Positions 35,201 to 46,416 are shown, counted from the first letter of the stretch. The stretch: DNA of 64,000 nucleotides from Escarpia spicata (GCA_963995525.1 OZ023217.1:24163494-24227493), one strand, 5' to 3'. Translations and numbers: made by a program. The notes: generated from the letters alone by a model not told the origin.

Positions 35201-36137
35201 GGTCCATCCGAATGTGGCTTAGCTGTGTGTCGTATAATAGGACCAACTGGTTTTGTCTGCTCGGACAACTGACCAGCATGGGTCATCGCCTCCGTAGTTC
35301 CATCGCTGACCGCTTGCTGTCTATGATGTGGTGACGCAGATGGCGACGAAAAATCGTCACGGTTCATTGTATCCTTCAAGTTCTGTGTCAACTGTGCCAC
35401 TTCAAGACTGTCCCGCGACATTCTTCGACTCTGTTCAATCTCACCGTCGTGGTGGCCAGTTCGGTAAGTACCACCACCCAATCGTCCGTCAGAATCTTCG
35501 TCCAATGAATCACGTTGTTGGAACTCCAGTGAATCAGCAGCCATGCCTTGTTTCTGCTCCTGGAAGTCTCCAGACAATTGGTCGAGGGTCAGTTCTGTCT
35601 GGCGGAACTGTTTGTCGAGTCGATCTTTCAAGCTGTTCTGATACGCTACCTCTAGTTCCAGTTCTGTCTTCTCTGCTGCCTCCAGTTGATATTCGGTGTC
35701 ATACGGTGTCTTCACTGGCTGTATGATCCGTGGTGTGTGGCGCGGGTTGCCGTCACTAGACAGTGTTCTCTCACTCTTGTGTGAAACTAAATCAAGCTGG
35801 TTTAAACGTTCACCCTCGTGCGTCATGTTAGAACCATCTGTGACCTGCTCATGATTGCGGTCGGAGTCACCAACATTAGGGCTCATAAACCGGTCTTTCT
35901 CATCGTCGTCACTAACACTGGCAGCGTGCAGCGTTGGTGAACTTGTTAAAGTCGTTACACTTGACTTTTCCATGGACCTTTCCTTTAGTACTGCTAGTAG
36001 TGTTGCATTCTGAGTAATAATGCGACCTTGGCGTTGATTTGCTGCTCTAGTTGGTGCATATTCTACCATGATGTTAAGGAGGTCATTGTCTTGTCCAGTC
36101 CGTCTCAGCCAAAGTATGGTAGGTGCAGAACATTGAA
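26093..36137 (-). CDS. JHY: Jhy-like protein (gene span, 5 exons seen)
   Basis: Exons on the minus strand: 36137-33517, 29608-29366, 28767-28549, 27345-27190 and 26245-26093. All have GT-AG borders, and the four joins between them are phase 0. The likely start is the ATG at 36069 (AACATCATGG, good context), giving 1108 residues before the gene leaves the recognised exons. C-terminal blocks YTLDDYKKLNKEVKLGGLGP, IQRQLEYAKEVSEKN and MNYAKSVPKPK match, from memory, the conserved C-terminus of Jhy (C11orf63) proteins. In mouse, Jhy is needed for normal ependymal cilia and its loss gives hydrocephalus. The last exon, expected to carry an RHEREK-like end, was not found. Human SIK3 and JHY are both on 11q23-q24, which fits their adjacency here. 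Family assignment is fairly confident, function inferred. Confidence 0.7.
26246..27189 (-). other. Jhy-like intron
   Basis: AT-rich. A plus-strand AATAAA at 27114 follows a UTR-like stretch but no coding frame supports a nested gene. Confidence 0.5.
27190..27345 (-). CDS. JHY: Jhy-like exon with QLEYAKEV block
   Basis: 52 codons between TGTTCAG and GTAGTG, both phase 0. A basic, charged helix (RDKIQRQLEYAKEVSEKNRQ) followed by an Arg/Gln-rich stretch ending MNRRKQ, directly continuing the block in the preceding exon. Confidence 0.85.
27460..27630. mobile_element. Foldback miniature element, about 170 bp
   Basis: Arms about 27460-27537 and 27554-27630 are reverse complements (AACTTACTTTGGAACAA against TTGTTCCAAAGTAAGTT; GACAGC/GCTGTC ends). 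The loop is about 16 bases. It lies in the intron between the LGGLGPD and QLEYAK exons. No clear target duplication. Confidence 0.8.
28549..28767 (-). CDS. JHY: Jhy-like exon with LGGLGPD block
   Basis: 73 codons between TTGCAG and GTAAAG, both phase 0. Contains KVEYKEYTLDDYKKLNKEV followed by LGGLGPDLENETLKQK, the strongest family signature in the gene. Confidence 0.85.
29100..29245. repeat. Purine-rich GAGGGAGG microsatellite
   Basis: About 145 bases of G/A only, mostly GGGAGGGA and GAGAGAGG. All open frames across it are compositional. Confidence 0.95.
29366..29608 (-). CDS. JHY: Jhy-like exon with QYSDQY repeats
   Basis: 81 codons between TGTTGTAG and GTAAGT, phase 0 at both ends. Encodes DADGIYHDPREMYPAD, four imperfect DQY repeats (QYRDQHRDQYSDQY..), and a conserved-looking PYRVLPPIGLSDTED end. 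Confidence 0.8.
30756..31095. mobile_element. Miniature inverted-repeat element flanked by TAA
   Basis: The left end AGGCCAGGAAACACCGGCA and the reverse complement of the right end AGGCCGGGATACACTGGCA match, continuing into CCTGACC / GGTCAGG. TAA flanks both sides (30753-30755 and 31096-31098). 3-bp TAA duplication and GGCC-rich ends resemble PIF/Harbinger-type MITEs; TTAA flanking with one base shift is an alternative. Length 340 bp; (CCAGA)n pentamers lie just inside the left end. Confidence 0.82.
31420..31975. repeat. Two short direct-repeat clusters
   Basis: A 50-base duplication (GAACTGAAACTGAACATTTA..) at about 31427-31505, and about four copies of the 21-mer CATGTTGTACACCATTCAATG at 31884-31968, in the large Jhy-like intron. 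Confidence 0.9.
32709..32801. other. Near-perfect palindrome with 7-base loop
   Basis: Arms of about 43 bases (CTTAATTCACAACTATATAA and its complement) around CTCACTT, in AT-rich flank with TATATA tracts. Probably a small foldback element. The rest of the 29609-33516 intron has no other notable feature. Confidence 0.85.
33517..36137 (-). CDS. JHY: Jhy-like large exon with Gln/Leu-rich segment
   Basis: Acceptor CTTGTTTCAG sits just above 36137 and donor GTGAGT is at 33511-33516. The frame is open throughout; if translation starts at 36069 the first 68 bases are 5' UTR, otherwise an upstream exon ending in phase 1 is needed. After a Ser/Asp-rich low-complexity N-terminal half come about 190 residues of almost pure Gln with Leu spacing (34470-34980), likely a long helix or coiled coil, and then a Pro/Ser/Arg-rich part with SPRSRKKSLSPSGIDFIQMN and KKIFTSRKVAKK. 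The Ala/Val-rich frames on the plus strand are shadows of the CAG-rich tract. Confidence 0.8.
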
Positions 36138-36540
36138 CTGAAACAAGAGAGAGGTCAAAGTATTTGTACGAATGCCAATATACATATATATATAACACTT
36201 AACTTGGCATGTGTAATTATGTATATGCTAACCCTGTTCAATGCAGCGCCACAATAGACTCCGGCTTCAAATCTGCCACTAAGCCTGTGAACTGAGAAAC
36301 GAGTGACACCAAAGTAATATAGTTGAATTAAGCCAACTTAATCAACATGAGTAAATTAAAATGTAGTTAAATGTGTGGCTATAGCACTCTTAACTGTAGC
36401 CTAGATGCACATATACAAGATTCATATGCTGTTTTCTTGAGAAGTTTAGAATGAATTAATCTTAATTTGTATGTTTTTCCTACTTTCAAATGTGATAGTT
36501 TTGGAAGAAAAAAATTTATGACAAAACACATCGAAACTTA

Positions 36541-36745
36541 ACAAGTACAGCTGTACATTTTAGTCACACAATATTTAGTCATACAACATTTTGTTACACA
36601 ATGTTTAGTCACACAACATTTGGTCACGCGACATTTGGACATGTGACAATTGGTCATGTGACATTTAGTCACACATTTGGTCATACACATTTGGTCAAAC
36701 GACATTTGGTTACACATTGAGTCACACAACATTTGGTCACACGAT
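36541..36745. repeat. 12-bp ACATTTGGTCAC-type degenerate repeat
   Basis: About 15 imperfect copies of ACATTTGGTCAC / ACATTTAGTCAC; the minus-strand Cys/Met/Lys-rich frame is its product. Related words recur at about 37020-37140. Confidence 0.88.
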
Positions 36746-39700
36746 ATCGCTGCATGTTTACATACAGCGACATATCTTGTGGAAAGATATAGTGAAATTT
36801 CATGTTTAATGGAAACGGATGCACAATGGCTTACTGACTATATTTTTAGTAGAGTCCATGCACAGCCATTGTTCTCCTCTTCAGTATGTGACTAGTGTCC
36901 AAAAAAAATTAAATTGACAGCTATCTGGCGAGGGTGGGTTATAAGTAGGTGAAAAAATGTTGGACTCTCGATAAGCCAAAGGGTTCCCAATCTTTTAAGA
37001 GGGTTTAGTCTGCTGTTGAAATTTGTATTACCGGGTAGTTTCATTTAGTCACACGTGTGATATTGTGACCAAATGTTGGATCCTCCATTATGTGACCAAA
37101 TGTTGTGACCTTAATCACAATTTGTAGTTTGACCGAATGTTCTCATCCTTTCTTAGATAAGTGAATTAGCAGGCAGGCGATCTTGACCAACCTCTGTAGA
37201 TAAACCCTGCGGACTAAGAGAGATAACTTGCCTGTAGTGTTAGTTTAAATACTTGTCTGGATCTTCAAATTTTAAAGTAAGACTTTTTAACCTTGTAATA
37301 CCCACCTTTATGTGCACCATATTTTTGGTTTTGAGAGCGTGGTTTGTCTTGTGATTTGTTTTACTTTTAGAATTTAAATATGTCTATCTTGCAGCGGATT
37401 AAGATAAGACCTGAGGATCGAGATAAGGCCTGAGTGGTTTGGTATAGATGCTAAGTAAGAAAGATTTGGATATTGGCAGAGGTCTACTGTCAGTTAGCAC
37501 TTGGTGTGGAGGATTCATGCCACAAAGTGTAGATTCCACAACTGGCTTGGCTCAACCTATCATGTTTGCCTACTGCCATTTCACTATGAAAAGTATGATT
37601 GCTTTTTCATAACGAACAACAGCCCAATTGGTAAAAGGCTTTCCATTTTGAGTAGCCAAACTTAATATTAATTATTTAGCCATTTCCTTTGTTATTAAGC
37701 ATAATACTTATAAGTTATAACTCATCATGGACATACATGCATGCATGAACACACACACTTGCACACAAACCCAAAGTACAAGCATTTGTGTTTAGGTCAC
37801 TTGCAACAAAATCCCCAACCCTTTCAGTTTCACTGTCTCAAGAAATAAACGTCCGCAGAATACAGATAACATTTTCCAAGATGAAGGATGTCTAGTTAGG
37901 ATCAGTGTAAAACAAAAGCCTTGTATGAAATCATATCTGTCCACCTTGTGCTACTAAGTGTAACAGTCTCTAAGAGATTGAACCAATAGACCTTTTCCGC
38001 GGCACATGCGCAGTGTGCGTGTGAGAAGGGTTGCAGGACTAATCAGTGGCCAGTTCCTAGGTTTGATTTACATGAGCCTCCAGACAGTGGTCGTGCTGCA
38101 ATCGTTTTATGTTATGTAACCAGATTACATCAAGCTATACAACTGGATCAGGATTTACATGAAGTGTCACAGATGGTATGTATACAGCAGCGACAGAAAT
38201 AAGCCAGAATATTTACTTGTCCGCCGGACAAGTAAGTGGTTGTCAAGGGAAATCGAAGCTTCGGAAAAAACATTAAAAAGTCTGTCTTATTTTTATGACA
38301 ACCCAATGTTCCTGCTGTTTCGTTGCACGTACATCTGAGTGACTTGTGAGCAACGACACAATTAGATTTCATCTGCAAATTTTGAAACTGCAAAATTATA
38401 TTTGCAACTATTTCCCGGTCCATTATCATTATTATGATCATGAATATTAAAAGTAGACACGTTACATGATGCATACCAATATTTTAGTGATGCTGATATG
38501 AACGCTTTTATTAATAACAAATAATTATTACGATGATAGGAATGAGACAATTGTTTTCCTTGCTATTTGTTATAATGTTACAAAAACTGTTTGTGTTTAA
38601 TATGGTATATATATATATATATGTGTATATATATATGTATATATACAAGTATATATATATACATATATATATATATATACAACATATAACACTGCTGTAA
38701 AATGTTGGCACCAGTTTGTCATTGAAGATGCCGCTCAACCATCAGGTTGCAATTCAAAGCCAGGAAATGTTGTCACAAAAATCAAAATAAACTATATAAT
38801 TTTGTATTATTTTGTTCAACCTCTATGAACTTCAATATTAACAAAGTTCTGTATTTTACAAACGAAGATAATATTCAATTGATCATCAGCAAACAAGCGC
38901 ATATTTTTCCTAAATGTTATATTACCATTTCAATGATGATAAAACAGTTTTAACGGTGCCCGAATTACATTTACCAGGCGGAATATAAGTTATTCATTTA
39001 GTTACGTTGTAACGTTGCTGCTGCGCGCAGACCGCCGAAGTTGGCGGAGGCTGACAAGTCAACGGCGGTTGGCGCCCCATCCCCGGCCGAGCGTCTTGCA
39101 TAATTCAGTTTCAAATACTCGCAATTTATGGTTAAAATAAATGTTACATAGATACAACAACACTGCTGAAAGGACATTAATATTCCATTTATCAACCACC
39201 ATCATAGATTTACCGGAGAGTCAGTTACAAGTTTTGAAAATTGTCACTGATCTGGATCAGCTAACGAGTAACGTTCGATGACTTGAAAGACTGCCGAGTC
39301 AGTTAGTGGGTTAGGCGTAACAATGGTTAAAACGATATAATTGATCAAATAACAGGTAGCGATACAAAGTGTACTATTTTCAAAGTTCATCAAATATGAT
39401 CCGTGAATGGAAGCAAGTTGTACGTCGGCCAAACTGAATGATTTTGTGAAATACAGCCTCGATCAACGATGGCTGAAGCGAAGTCTGTCCCATGTGTATG
39501 ACAGACCTAGCTCGTTGCGCTCAGCGGATGACCCTGTTAACGCAGGCATTAAACTCGGTCGAACATTGACGTACAACACACTGGCGGCGGTACAACAAGA
39601 CGCCGACACACTAACAAAATTGTAACACGCGCGATTGCTAGCAAACTTCATTTACGTTTGAATTTCCTCAAATAAAATGCAATGTTGCACGCGTATTTAC

Positions 39701-41150
39701 TGTAAATTTTCACTTGTCCACAGGATAATCATGTAGAGTCATTTTACTTGTCCGGGCCAAAAATCACTTGTCCCGGACAAACGGACAAGTGCTATTTCGA
39801 ACGCTGTACAGTGTATATGCATTTCACTCCTCTAGTACAAAAACAACCACTTTCATCCACAACTCAAAGATTTCCACAAAATATCCAGATGCTCTTTCAC
39901 CGGCGTTGGCCGCCGTGGTGATGGGACCTGTGTAATTTATCATTCAACTGTTATCCCTTTCTCTGTAAGATTAAATCAGGTCTATGAAACTGGAAGATAT
40001 AATATCTGTTTTGATAATGCAGTATGTTAAGGTTCATTATTCTGACCTGTTAATAAGATGTAGTCGATTTTGTTCTCCACACCATTGGTTGTTTACGTGG
40101 TGCCAGCCATGGCGTGGCACGGGGAGCATCCCGTTCCCTGTGTGGCCCAATACATTGTATGTAATAATTCCACATCAGATGGTTTGGGCATCATTGGTAG
40201 ACTGACACGCATATTAAATATGTAATGTGTTTACTCAATACCTTGATAATATACCTCAGGTACACGTACATATGTAAATGTTGTACTTATTTTTTCTAGG
40301 TGTAATTAATACATTTTTTTATTTCTTCCAGACATGGACAGAGAAGGACATCCATTGTATTATTGATCTCTCTCAGTGCAAGCATTTCGTAAAATGTTCA
40401 GCGACAACATTTGCACAGTTCAACAAATGTATGGGGTTAAAAAAAAAAAAATTCTGAATAGGATGATAATTTATCTTCTTAAAATAGTCATTTTCATTTA
40501 AATAATCACATCTAAACATGCGTTAATCACTCTAGAATGGACAAGAGGTTCGATGACTTTGACCCAACTTGTAAACATTGTTTGAAAATCATATTTTAGG
40601 TCAAACAAAATTAGAAAATTTTTAGATAGTTACACATTCATAAACTGCAACTCATTATATTTCTAATGAATCCAAAGAAATGGTGATTATTCCATTATGT
40701 TCATATTTCCGAAGGGCACGCAACAATCATTAGCATGTTAAATAGTATGTGTGGCTTTAGTGGTTTGGCGAGCGACTTGCAATCGCAGTTCCAGCAACTG
40801 CCGTCAGATGGCAAAAAAGGTCTATTAAACATAGATTTATACTTTGTCCCAATTGCCCAGTTAACCAACGATTTTATGAGCCAACAAAACCCTGGTCTAC
40901 ATACGAGCAGTTAGTGAACTTGTACTGGATGGCTATTGCTAGATATTTCCTTGACTGGCTCTTTGAGTCCTTTATCTCAACAGCAGATTTTTATGAAATG
41001 TTTATGGGTCACAAATAGGGTTACGAAGATCTTTTACTTTCTGACCTAACCATGAAAACGACCACCTACAGCCGCCAAACTTCTCCTCACATATTTTACA
41101 TACATATACACACACTACGTACGTTACAAAAGCAATTCTCTTACATTCCT
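36746..41150. other. Upstream region of the Jhy-like gene, no exon recognised
   Basis: Expected to hold 5' exon(s) of the minus-strand gene but none could be identified. Holds an AT microsatellite at about 38608-38690 and the ACTTGTCC palindromes described separately. Confidence 0.4.
38213..39800. other. GC-richer island between ACTTGTCC/GGACAAGT palindromes, with a 72-codon frame
   Basis: A 19-base palindrome (ACTTGTCCG..CGGACAAGT) lies at about 38214-38233; four more ACTTGTCC or GGACAAGT words lie at about 39712-39791. Between them, 38998-39110 is unusually CpG-rich with a frame reading AAARRPPKLAEADKSTAVGA, and 39407-39625 (+) encodes 72 residues ending AAVQQDADTLTKL. I do not recognise the protein. 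It may be a degraded mobile unit or a diverged exon. Confidence 0.3.
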
Positions 41151-41482
41151 ATATAATAACGTTCAAAATTTACAAAATAAACTCAAGTAAAACTCGACGT
41201 CACCAACGGTGACTACTCGTAGCTCTGTGGTTACCATAAAATTTATATTGTGCTGAGGCATCGCTACATAAATGAGTTTCACAGAAATGTTGTACAGTGA
41301 TGCTATCATTATGTACTGTGTGTGTACAGTCTCTGTATAAAGCTTTACACAGGAACTCCATGTGTGTGTGTTCGCGACGCCTTCACACAATATTGATTTT
41401 ATGGTAACTGCGGAGCTATGGGTAGTCGCTGTCCCTGATGTCGAGTTTTACTTGAGTTTGTTTTATGAATTTTGATCATTAT
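41151..41482. mobile_element. Foldback element, about 330 bp
   Basis: 41161-41265 returns reverse-complemented at 41385-41475 (AAACTCAAGTAAAACTCGA, GTTACCATAAAAT). Weaker pairing continues inward. No sure target duplication. It lies just downstream of the 3' end of the CR1-like LINE. Confidence 0.8.
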
Positions 41483-41589
41483 ATCTATGCATGACTATGC
41501 CTGTGGTCTTAGGTGATTTACTCCAAACAGCCCAAACTTGAGCTAACACAGGAGTTGTGTGGTGCTTGTTTGTGCGCATGCGTTGTGGG

Positions 41590-44500
41590 TAGTTTGTTTG
41601 TTTATTTTATAGGCACTTTAGATGATTGGGTGTGGTGAAAGGGAGGTTCATGATCGCTGTTTGAAATGCTATAGGGCTTTCTAGTTCAGTAATCGGTGGA
41701 ATCATATTCCAGATTCGAACTGCTCGGTAGAAAGAGAACATTGCTGCTTTGATGCGGCACCTAGGGGTTACGTAGTGGCCACGGTTTTTTGACTGTGTTA
41801 GTAGACCTGGTGGGGGTGTGATGTTGATTATATTATTTAATATTTTGTAAAATGTCATGGCTTGTTTGATAATGCGTCGTCGTTCAAGAGTTGACCATCC
41901 AAGGGTGGCTATTAGGTCTGCTGCATTTGTTTGGCGTCTGTGGTCATTTCTGACAAATCTGGCAGCGCAGTGTTGTACTCTTTCAAGGTGTTTAATTTGG
42001 GGGCAGGGTGTGGATTCCATATGCGAGAGGCATACTCGAGTTTTGGTCGGATCAGCATGTTATAGGCTGTTTCCTTTACTTCAGGTTTGCATGGACCGAG
42101 GGTTTGTTTGATCATGCCTAGGACTTTTGAAGATTTGGAAGTTATGTCAGTGATATGGTTAGTCCAGGTTAGTTTAGAATCAAATTTTATTCCACGATAT
42201 GTGTGGCTAGAGGCGGTAGAGAGTGGCATGCCAAAGAGTGAATATGAATGTAGTCTGGGTTTGGTTTTGTTTGTTATTGGGAGATGCACACATTTAGATA
42301 TGTTAAATTCCATCTGCCATTTGTTAGACCATGTTTGGAGTTTGATCAGGTCAGATTGGAGAGTTTCGTGGTCGATTTCGGATGTGATTTTGTGATATAT
42401 AATGCTGTCATCTGCAAAGAGACATACGGAAGATTGGACATTTTCGGTTATGTCGTTTATGTAGAGTAAAAATAGTAAAAGTCCTAGGATTGAGCCCTGT
42501 GGTACACCAGATTTAACATTTGTTCTGTCCGACAGGGCTCCATTGACCGAGACTCTCTGTTTGCGGTTGGACAGAAACGATTTGATCCAGTTTTGTGCGT
42601 TTCCAGTTATTCCATAGAAAGCTAATTTGGATAGGAGGCGTTTATCGGGGACTTTGTCGAAGGCTTTGGCAAAATTGTCTCGATGAGTTGGGATTCACAA
42701 GACAGACCTGGCTGGAATCCACGTTGGAAGTGGAGGATGATGTTGTGTTTGTGTTAGTGTTTCCACATGTTGGTTAGAATGATGTGCTCCATAACTTTGC
42801 AGAGGATGCATGTTAACGAAATTGGTCTATAATTAGCAGGGTCTGATTTGTGGCTTTTTTTGTGTATTGGTGTTACTAGTGCTTGGAGCCAGTCATCTGG
42901 GAGTTTGCAAGTGTTGTATGACTGCTGGAAAATGGGTGTGATAATGGGGGCAATTTCCACTACAGCCTCTTTAAGGACTCTGGCTGGGAGTTCGTCGGGG
43001 CCTGTAGCTTTATTTTGGTTTAGGTTTTTAAGTTGCTTAATTACTCTGTCTATCTCGATTTCGAGGGAGGGGATATCGGGATAGATGGATGGAGCTAGTT
43101 GGGGGATGGGGTAGATTTCTTGAGTAAACACGGAACTAAATTGGTTGTTAAGTGTATTTGCTTTGTCGTGATCGTTTGTGATTGGTTGGTCGTTTGCTTG
43201 CAGTGTAGGGATGCCAATGTATTCTCGTTTGTTTGCTTTAATGAATGACCAGAATTGTTTTGGGTTTGTGATTGTTTAGATAGTCCGTGTAGGGTTTGGT
43301 TGCAGCTTTAGTGGCTTGTTTTCAGAGTTGCCTAAACCTTTCCCAGTCATTATTACGTCCAGTTTGTTTTGCTTTTTTTATGGCTTTTGTTGTGTTTTCT
43401 TTGCATTCTTATTATTTCACGTGTTATCTGGGGGAGGGGAGTTTTTGCTTTGGTTTTGTGGCTGGGAATATTATTGTTGACTAATGAAGTAAGATTATTC
43501 TGGAAAAAGTTCCAATTGTGTTGACATCTGTTGAATTTGGGTTCGTGTCAAAGTATGTTGTTGTTAATTGTTTTATGTCGTCTTTAAGCTTATCCCAGTT
43601 TGCAGATTTATATTGGAACAGTTTGCGTGGTGGTTTACTGTTACGGATTGGATTTAGGTTTATGTTAAACATGACAGCTTCATGATCACTCATGCCGGGA
43701 GTGGTGTGAGTGTTAGCAGTTATCGATGGATTAGAAGTGAGTATGAGGTCAAGGATATTGCCGGAATCAACTCGCGTGGGATCGTTGACCATGTTTTGTA
43801 ATCCAAATTCTCTAATTATTTCTAGCAGTTTGTTATGCCTGCTGGCAGTTCTGTTGTCAGTGGTTTGCTGCTTGCCCCAGTTAATATCAGGAAGGTTGAA
43901 GTCACCTGCTATAACTACATTAGAAGTTTTTTGTGATCTGTACAGTTTAGTTAGGGATTCGTGGAGAGCTTCAAGGGATTGGAGGTGGTCACTAGGGGGG
44001 TCGGTAGTAGGATGCAAAGTATATGGATTAGTTTCATGTGAAATGGATTTTTGTCCATACTGTTTCACAGCTTGAGTTTAGTTTTGTAAGTGGTTCTGCT
44101 ACAATGTCATTGTGGAAGGCTATGAGAACTCCACCACCATGGGTGTTTCTGTCCTTTCGGATGGCGCTATAGTTAGATGGTAAGAACGAATAGGTAGGGT
44201 AGTTTTCGTCAATTTTGGTTTCGACTAGGAATATGATGTCAGGATTATTTGACTGAATAGTTGTTTTTAATTGGGTTGTCTTTGCGATGCTTTTGACACT
44301 GTTGGTATTGATTAGAATTCCGCTAAGTGTGTTACGTTTGGTTTTCTTACGACGTTCAGGGGTTGATGCATTTTGAGGGTTTGGTCCAAAGGTTGGATCC
44401 CAGGTTTGGGATGTACGACTCGTGTTTGTTTGAGAGATCTGTGTGAGGGGGGTCAATGTTTTGGTTATTTTGGTCTGTGTCACTAAGGCTGTTATATCGG

Positions 44501-44900
44501 TTGTGAGAACATCCAATAAGTGGTCTTGGAAGAAGGAATGACTGTAGTTAGGATGGTCGCATTTCATGCAGTGCCAGGAACAGGAACTGTTACAGAGGAG
44601 ATTATATTGATCTGGACTTATGTCACAACATTTAATGTGTACCCATTGGTTGCACCGGTCACAGCAGACTGCTCGGTGGTTTGAAGCAACAGACTTTTTA
44701 CAAAATCCAAAGGGGTGTCTGACTGGGCTGGGGTTTGTTTGGATGTCCCCACAGAGGATTAGTAGGACAAGATAACATGTTATGTGTCCCGATGTAGGGA
44801 TTGCATAAGCCAGTTTGGTGTGGTACTTGTTACGGGAGTCTCTGGTGAAAGCTAGTGCCAGTCTAATACTTGTGTCAGTCCAGCAAGACATGTCATATGT
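41590..44900 (-). mobile_element. CR1-like LINE, nearly full length, frameshifted
   Basis: On the minus strand from 44891: a hydrophobic leader, a 2A-like motif LLILCGDIQTNPSP, and a PHD-type Cys/His finger (CKK..CCDRCNQWVHIKC..WHCMKC). Next is an apurinic endonuclease-like domain (INTNSVKSI, IIFLVETKIDE, GGGVLIAF), which continues after a frameshift near 44060 with VVIAGDFNLPDINW, LDLILTS and GMSDHEAV. Then come reverse transcriptase blocks (NKATGPDELPARVLK, LVTPIHKK, NYRPISLT, catalytic FADD at about 42400, HTYRGIKFDSKLTW) and a C-terminus with ALPDLSEM / RAVRIWNMIPPI ending at 41607. Several frame breaks mean it is not active. Domain order fits the CR1 clade. A short A-rich end follows at about 41590. 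Confidence 0.9.
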
Positions 44901-45608
44901 TAGCAGACCATTTGGATCGTCCGTGGTGTATCAGGAATTTGGGTATGAATGCAATAATGATACTAATCAGAACTACCACTGGTGTGCCCATTTTGGGTGG
45001 CACCATCATAAGAGCAGCTATTGCACAAGCTGCGTTTCTTGTACAGTTATGTTAAGACAATAAAACTAAAGCAAAAACAAGAGATTATATTCAACTATAG
45101 ATGTGGGTATTGTTTTTATGATTAAGTTATTCGCCATCTTGTTTTGAACTAGTTGTTATGGAAGCAAAGGCTAAACCTTTGTCAAATCGTGTCCTAGCGT
45201 GATTTGATCGCAGATATAACCATGGGATTATTTTCTGGTATATCTAAAATAGTACCTCGCACAGTTAACAGTAATAAAAACGTTTAGAAATTGTGAAAAA
45301 ATAATCAATAACAGTGGAGCGGGAAAATCGGAATGGACTACACCTGACGCATGCGCAGACCACCAGACCATTCCCAGTGTGAATGTAAGAGAATTGTTTT
45401 TATAACGCATTGTGTGTATATATGTATTAAGATATGTGAGCAGAAGTTTGGCGACTGTAGGTGGTTGTTTTCATGGTTTGGTCAGAAAGTAAAAGATCGC
45501 CGTGGTTACGAAGTCGTATTCACAGTATACACGAGGTGGTTGGAATGCAGCATTGTCGTTGGCATTATTACTCCATTAGACCTAGGTCTTGCATGGAGTT
45601 GATTTTAC

Positions 45609-46408
45609 GGTAATCCTGCATCTTCTTGGCCTTTATTATTAACGCTATTAAACAATCTTTTTACCTATTTTTTTCGACGCTGTCGTATTCGTTTCATCAT
45701 TCCCCATCATTATAGACACAAAACCGAACTGTATTTGTTAAATTTATTGTGTTTGGGGGACTTTTATGCAACAAAACAGCACTGTTTTACACGTTTTGTT
45801 TATATGGCGGTCATCCGAAATCTATTCCAAACGTGTCGCGGTGCCATCACAACCAACCGGAAAGGCGATGCCACTAACGCATATCTAGTTTGTTAACATT
45901 AAAATATCAATGTATATATTTTGTATCTATAAATTCAACATTTCAATGACACGTTTGGAGTAGATTTCGGATGATCGCCATATCAACAAAACACGCACCT
46001 GTCAAACAGTGCTGTTTTGTTGCATAAAAGTCCCCAAAAGACAATAAATTTAACAAATACAATTCGGTTTTGTGTCTACAATGATGGGGAATGATGAAAC
46101 GAATATGGCAGCGTCGAAACAATTAGGTAAAAACATCGTTTAATAACGTTAATAATAAAGGCCAAGAAGATGCCGGCAAGGACTCAGGTTTATGCTAACA
46201 GCTTTTTTAATAGAACAGTAAGGAACTGGAACGGACTAACCGAAACAGTTGTGTCTGCAGCCACGGTGGAAACTTTTAAATCTAGGCTGGGCAGACGACT
46301 CTAAAAATTCCCTGTAGGGCTATGCCATATGCCCCTCCCCCCTATATTGGCGTAATGACCGTATGGTTTTTGCCAATTATTATATAGACATAGAGATGCA
46401 GGATTACC
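45609..46408. mobile_element. Long foldback DNA element with 8-bp target duplication
   Basis: Left arm 45609-45837 and right arm 45948-46172 plus 46399-46408 are reverse complements beginning GGTAATCCTGCATCTTCTTGG; the loop is 45838-45947. GATTTTAC flanks both ends (45601-45608 and 46409-46416). An 8-bp duplication points to hAT, Merlin, P or Novosib-type elements; which one cannot be decided from the ends alone. No coding frame. The right arm is interrupted by a LINE fragment. Without it the element is about 574 bp. Confidence 0.88.
46173..46393 (+). mobile_element. 5'-truncated LINE nested in the foldback element
   Basis: 221 bp flanked by AGATG at 46168-46172 and 46394-46398, exactly interrupting the arm sequence AAGATGCAGGATTACC. 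It reads NRTVRNWNGLTETVVSA and FKSRLGRRL then stop, a LINE C-terminus, followed by about 100 bases of 3' UTR ending ATATAGACATAG. Confidence 0.85.
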
Positions 46409-46416
46409 GATTTTAC

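Noticed and set aside
45609..46408. Firm assignment of the foldback element to hAT
   Set aside because: An 8-bp duplication also fits Merlin, P and Novosib types, and the ends GGTAATCC do not settle it.
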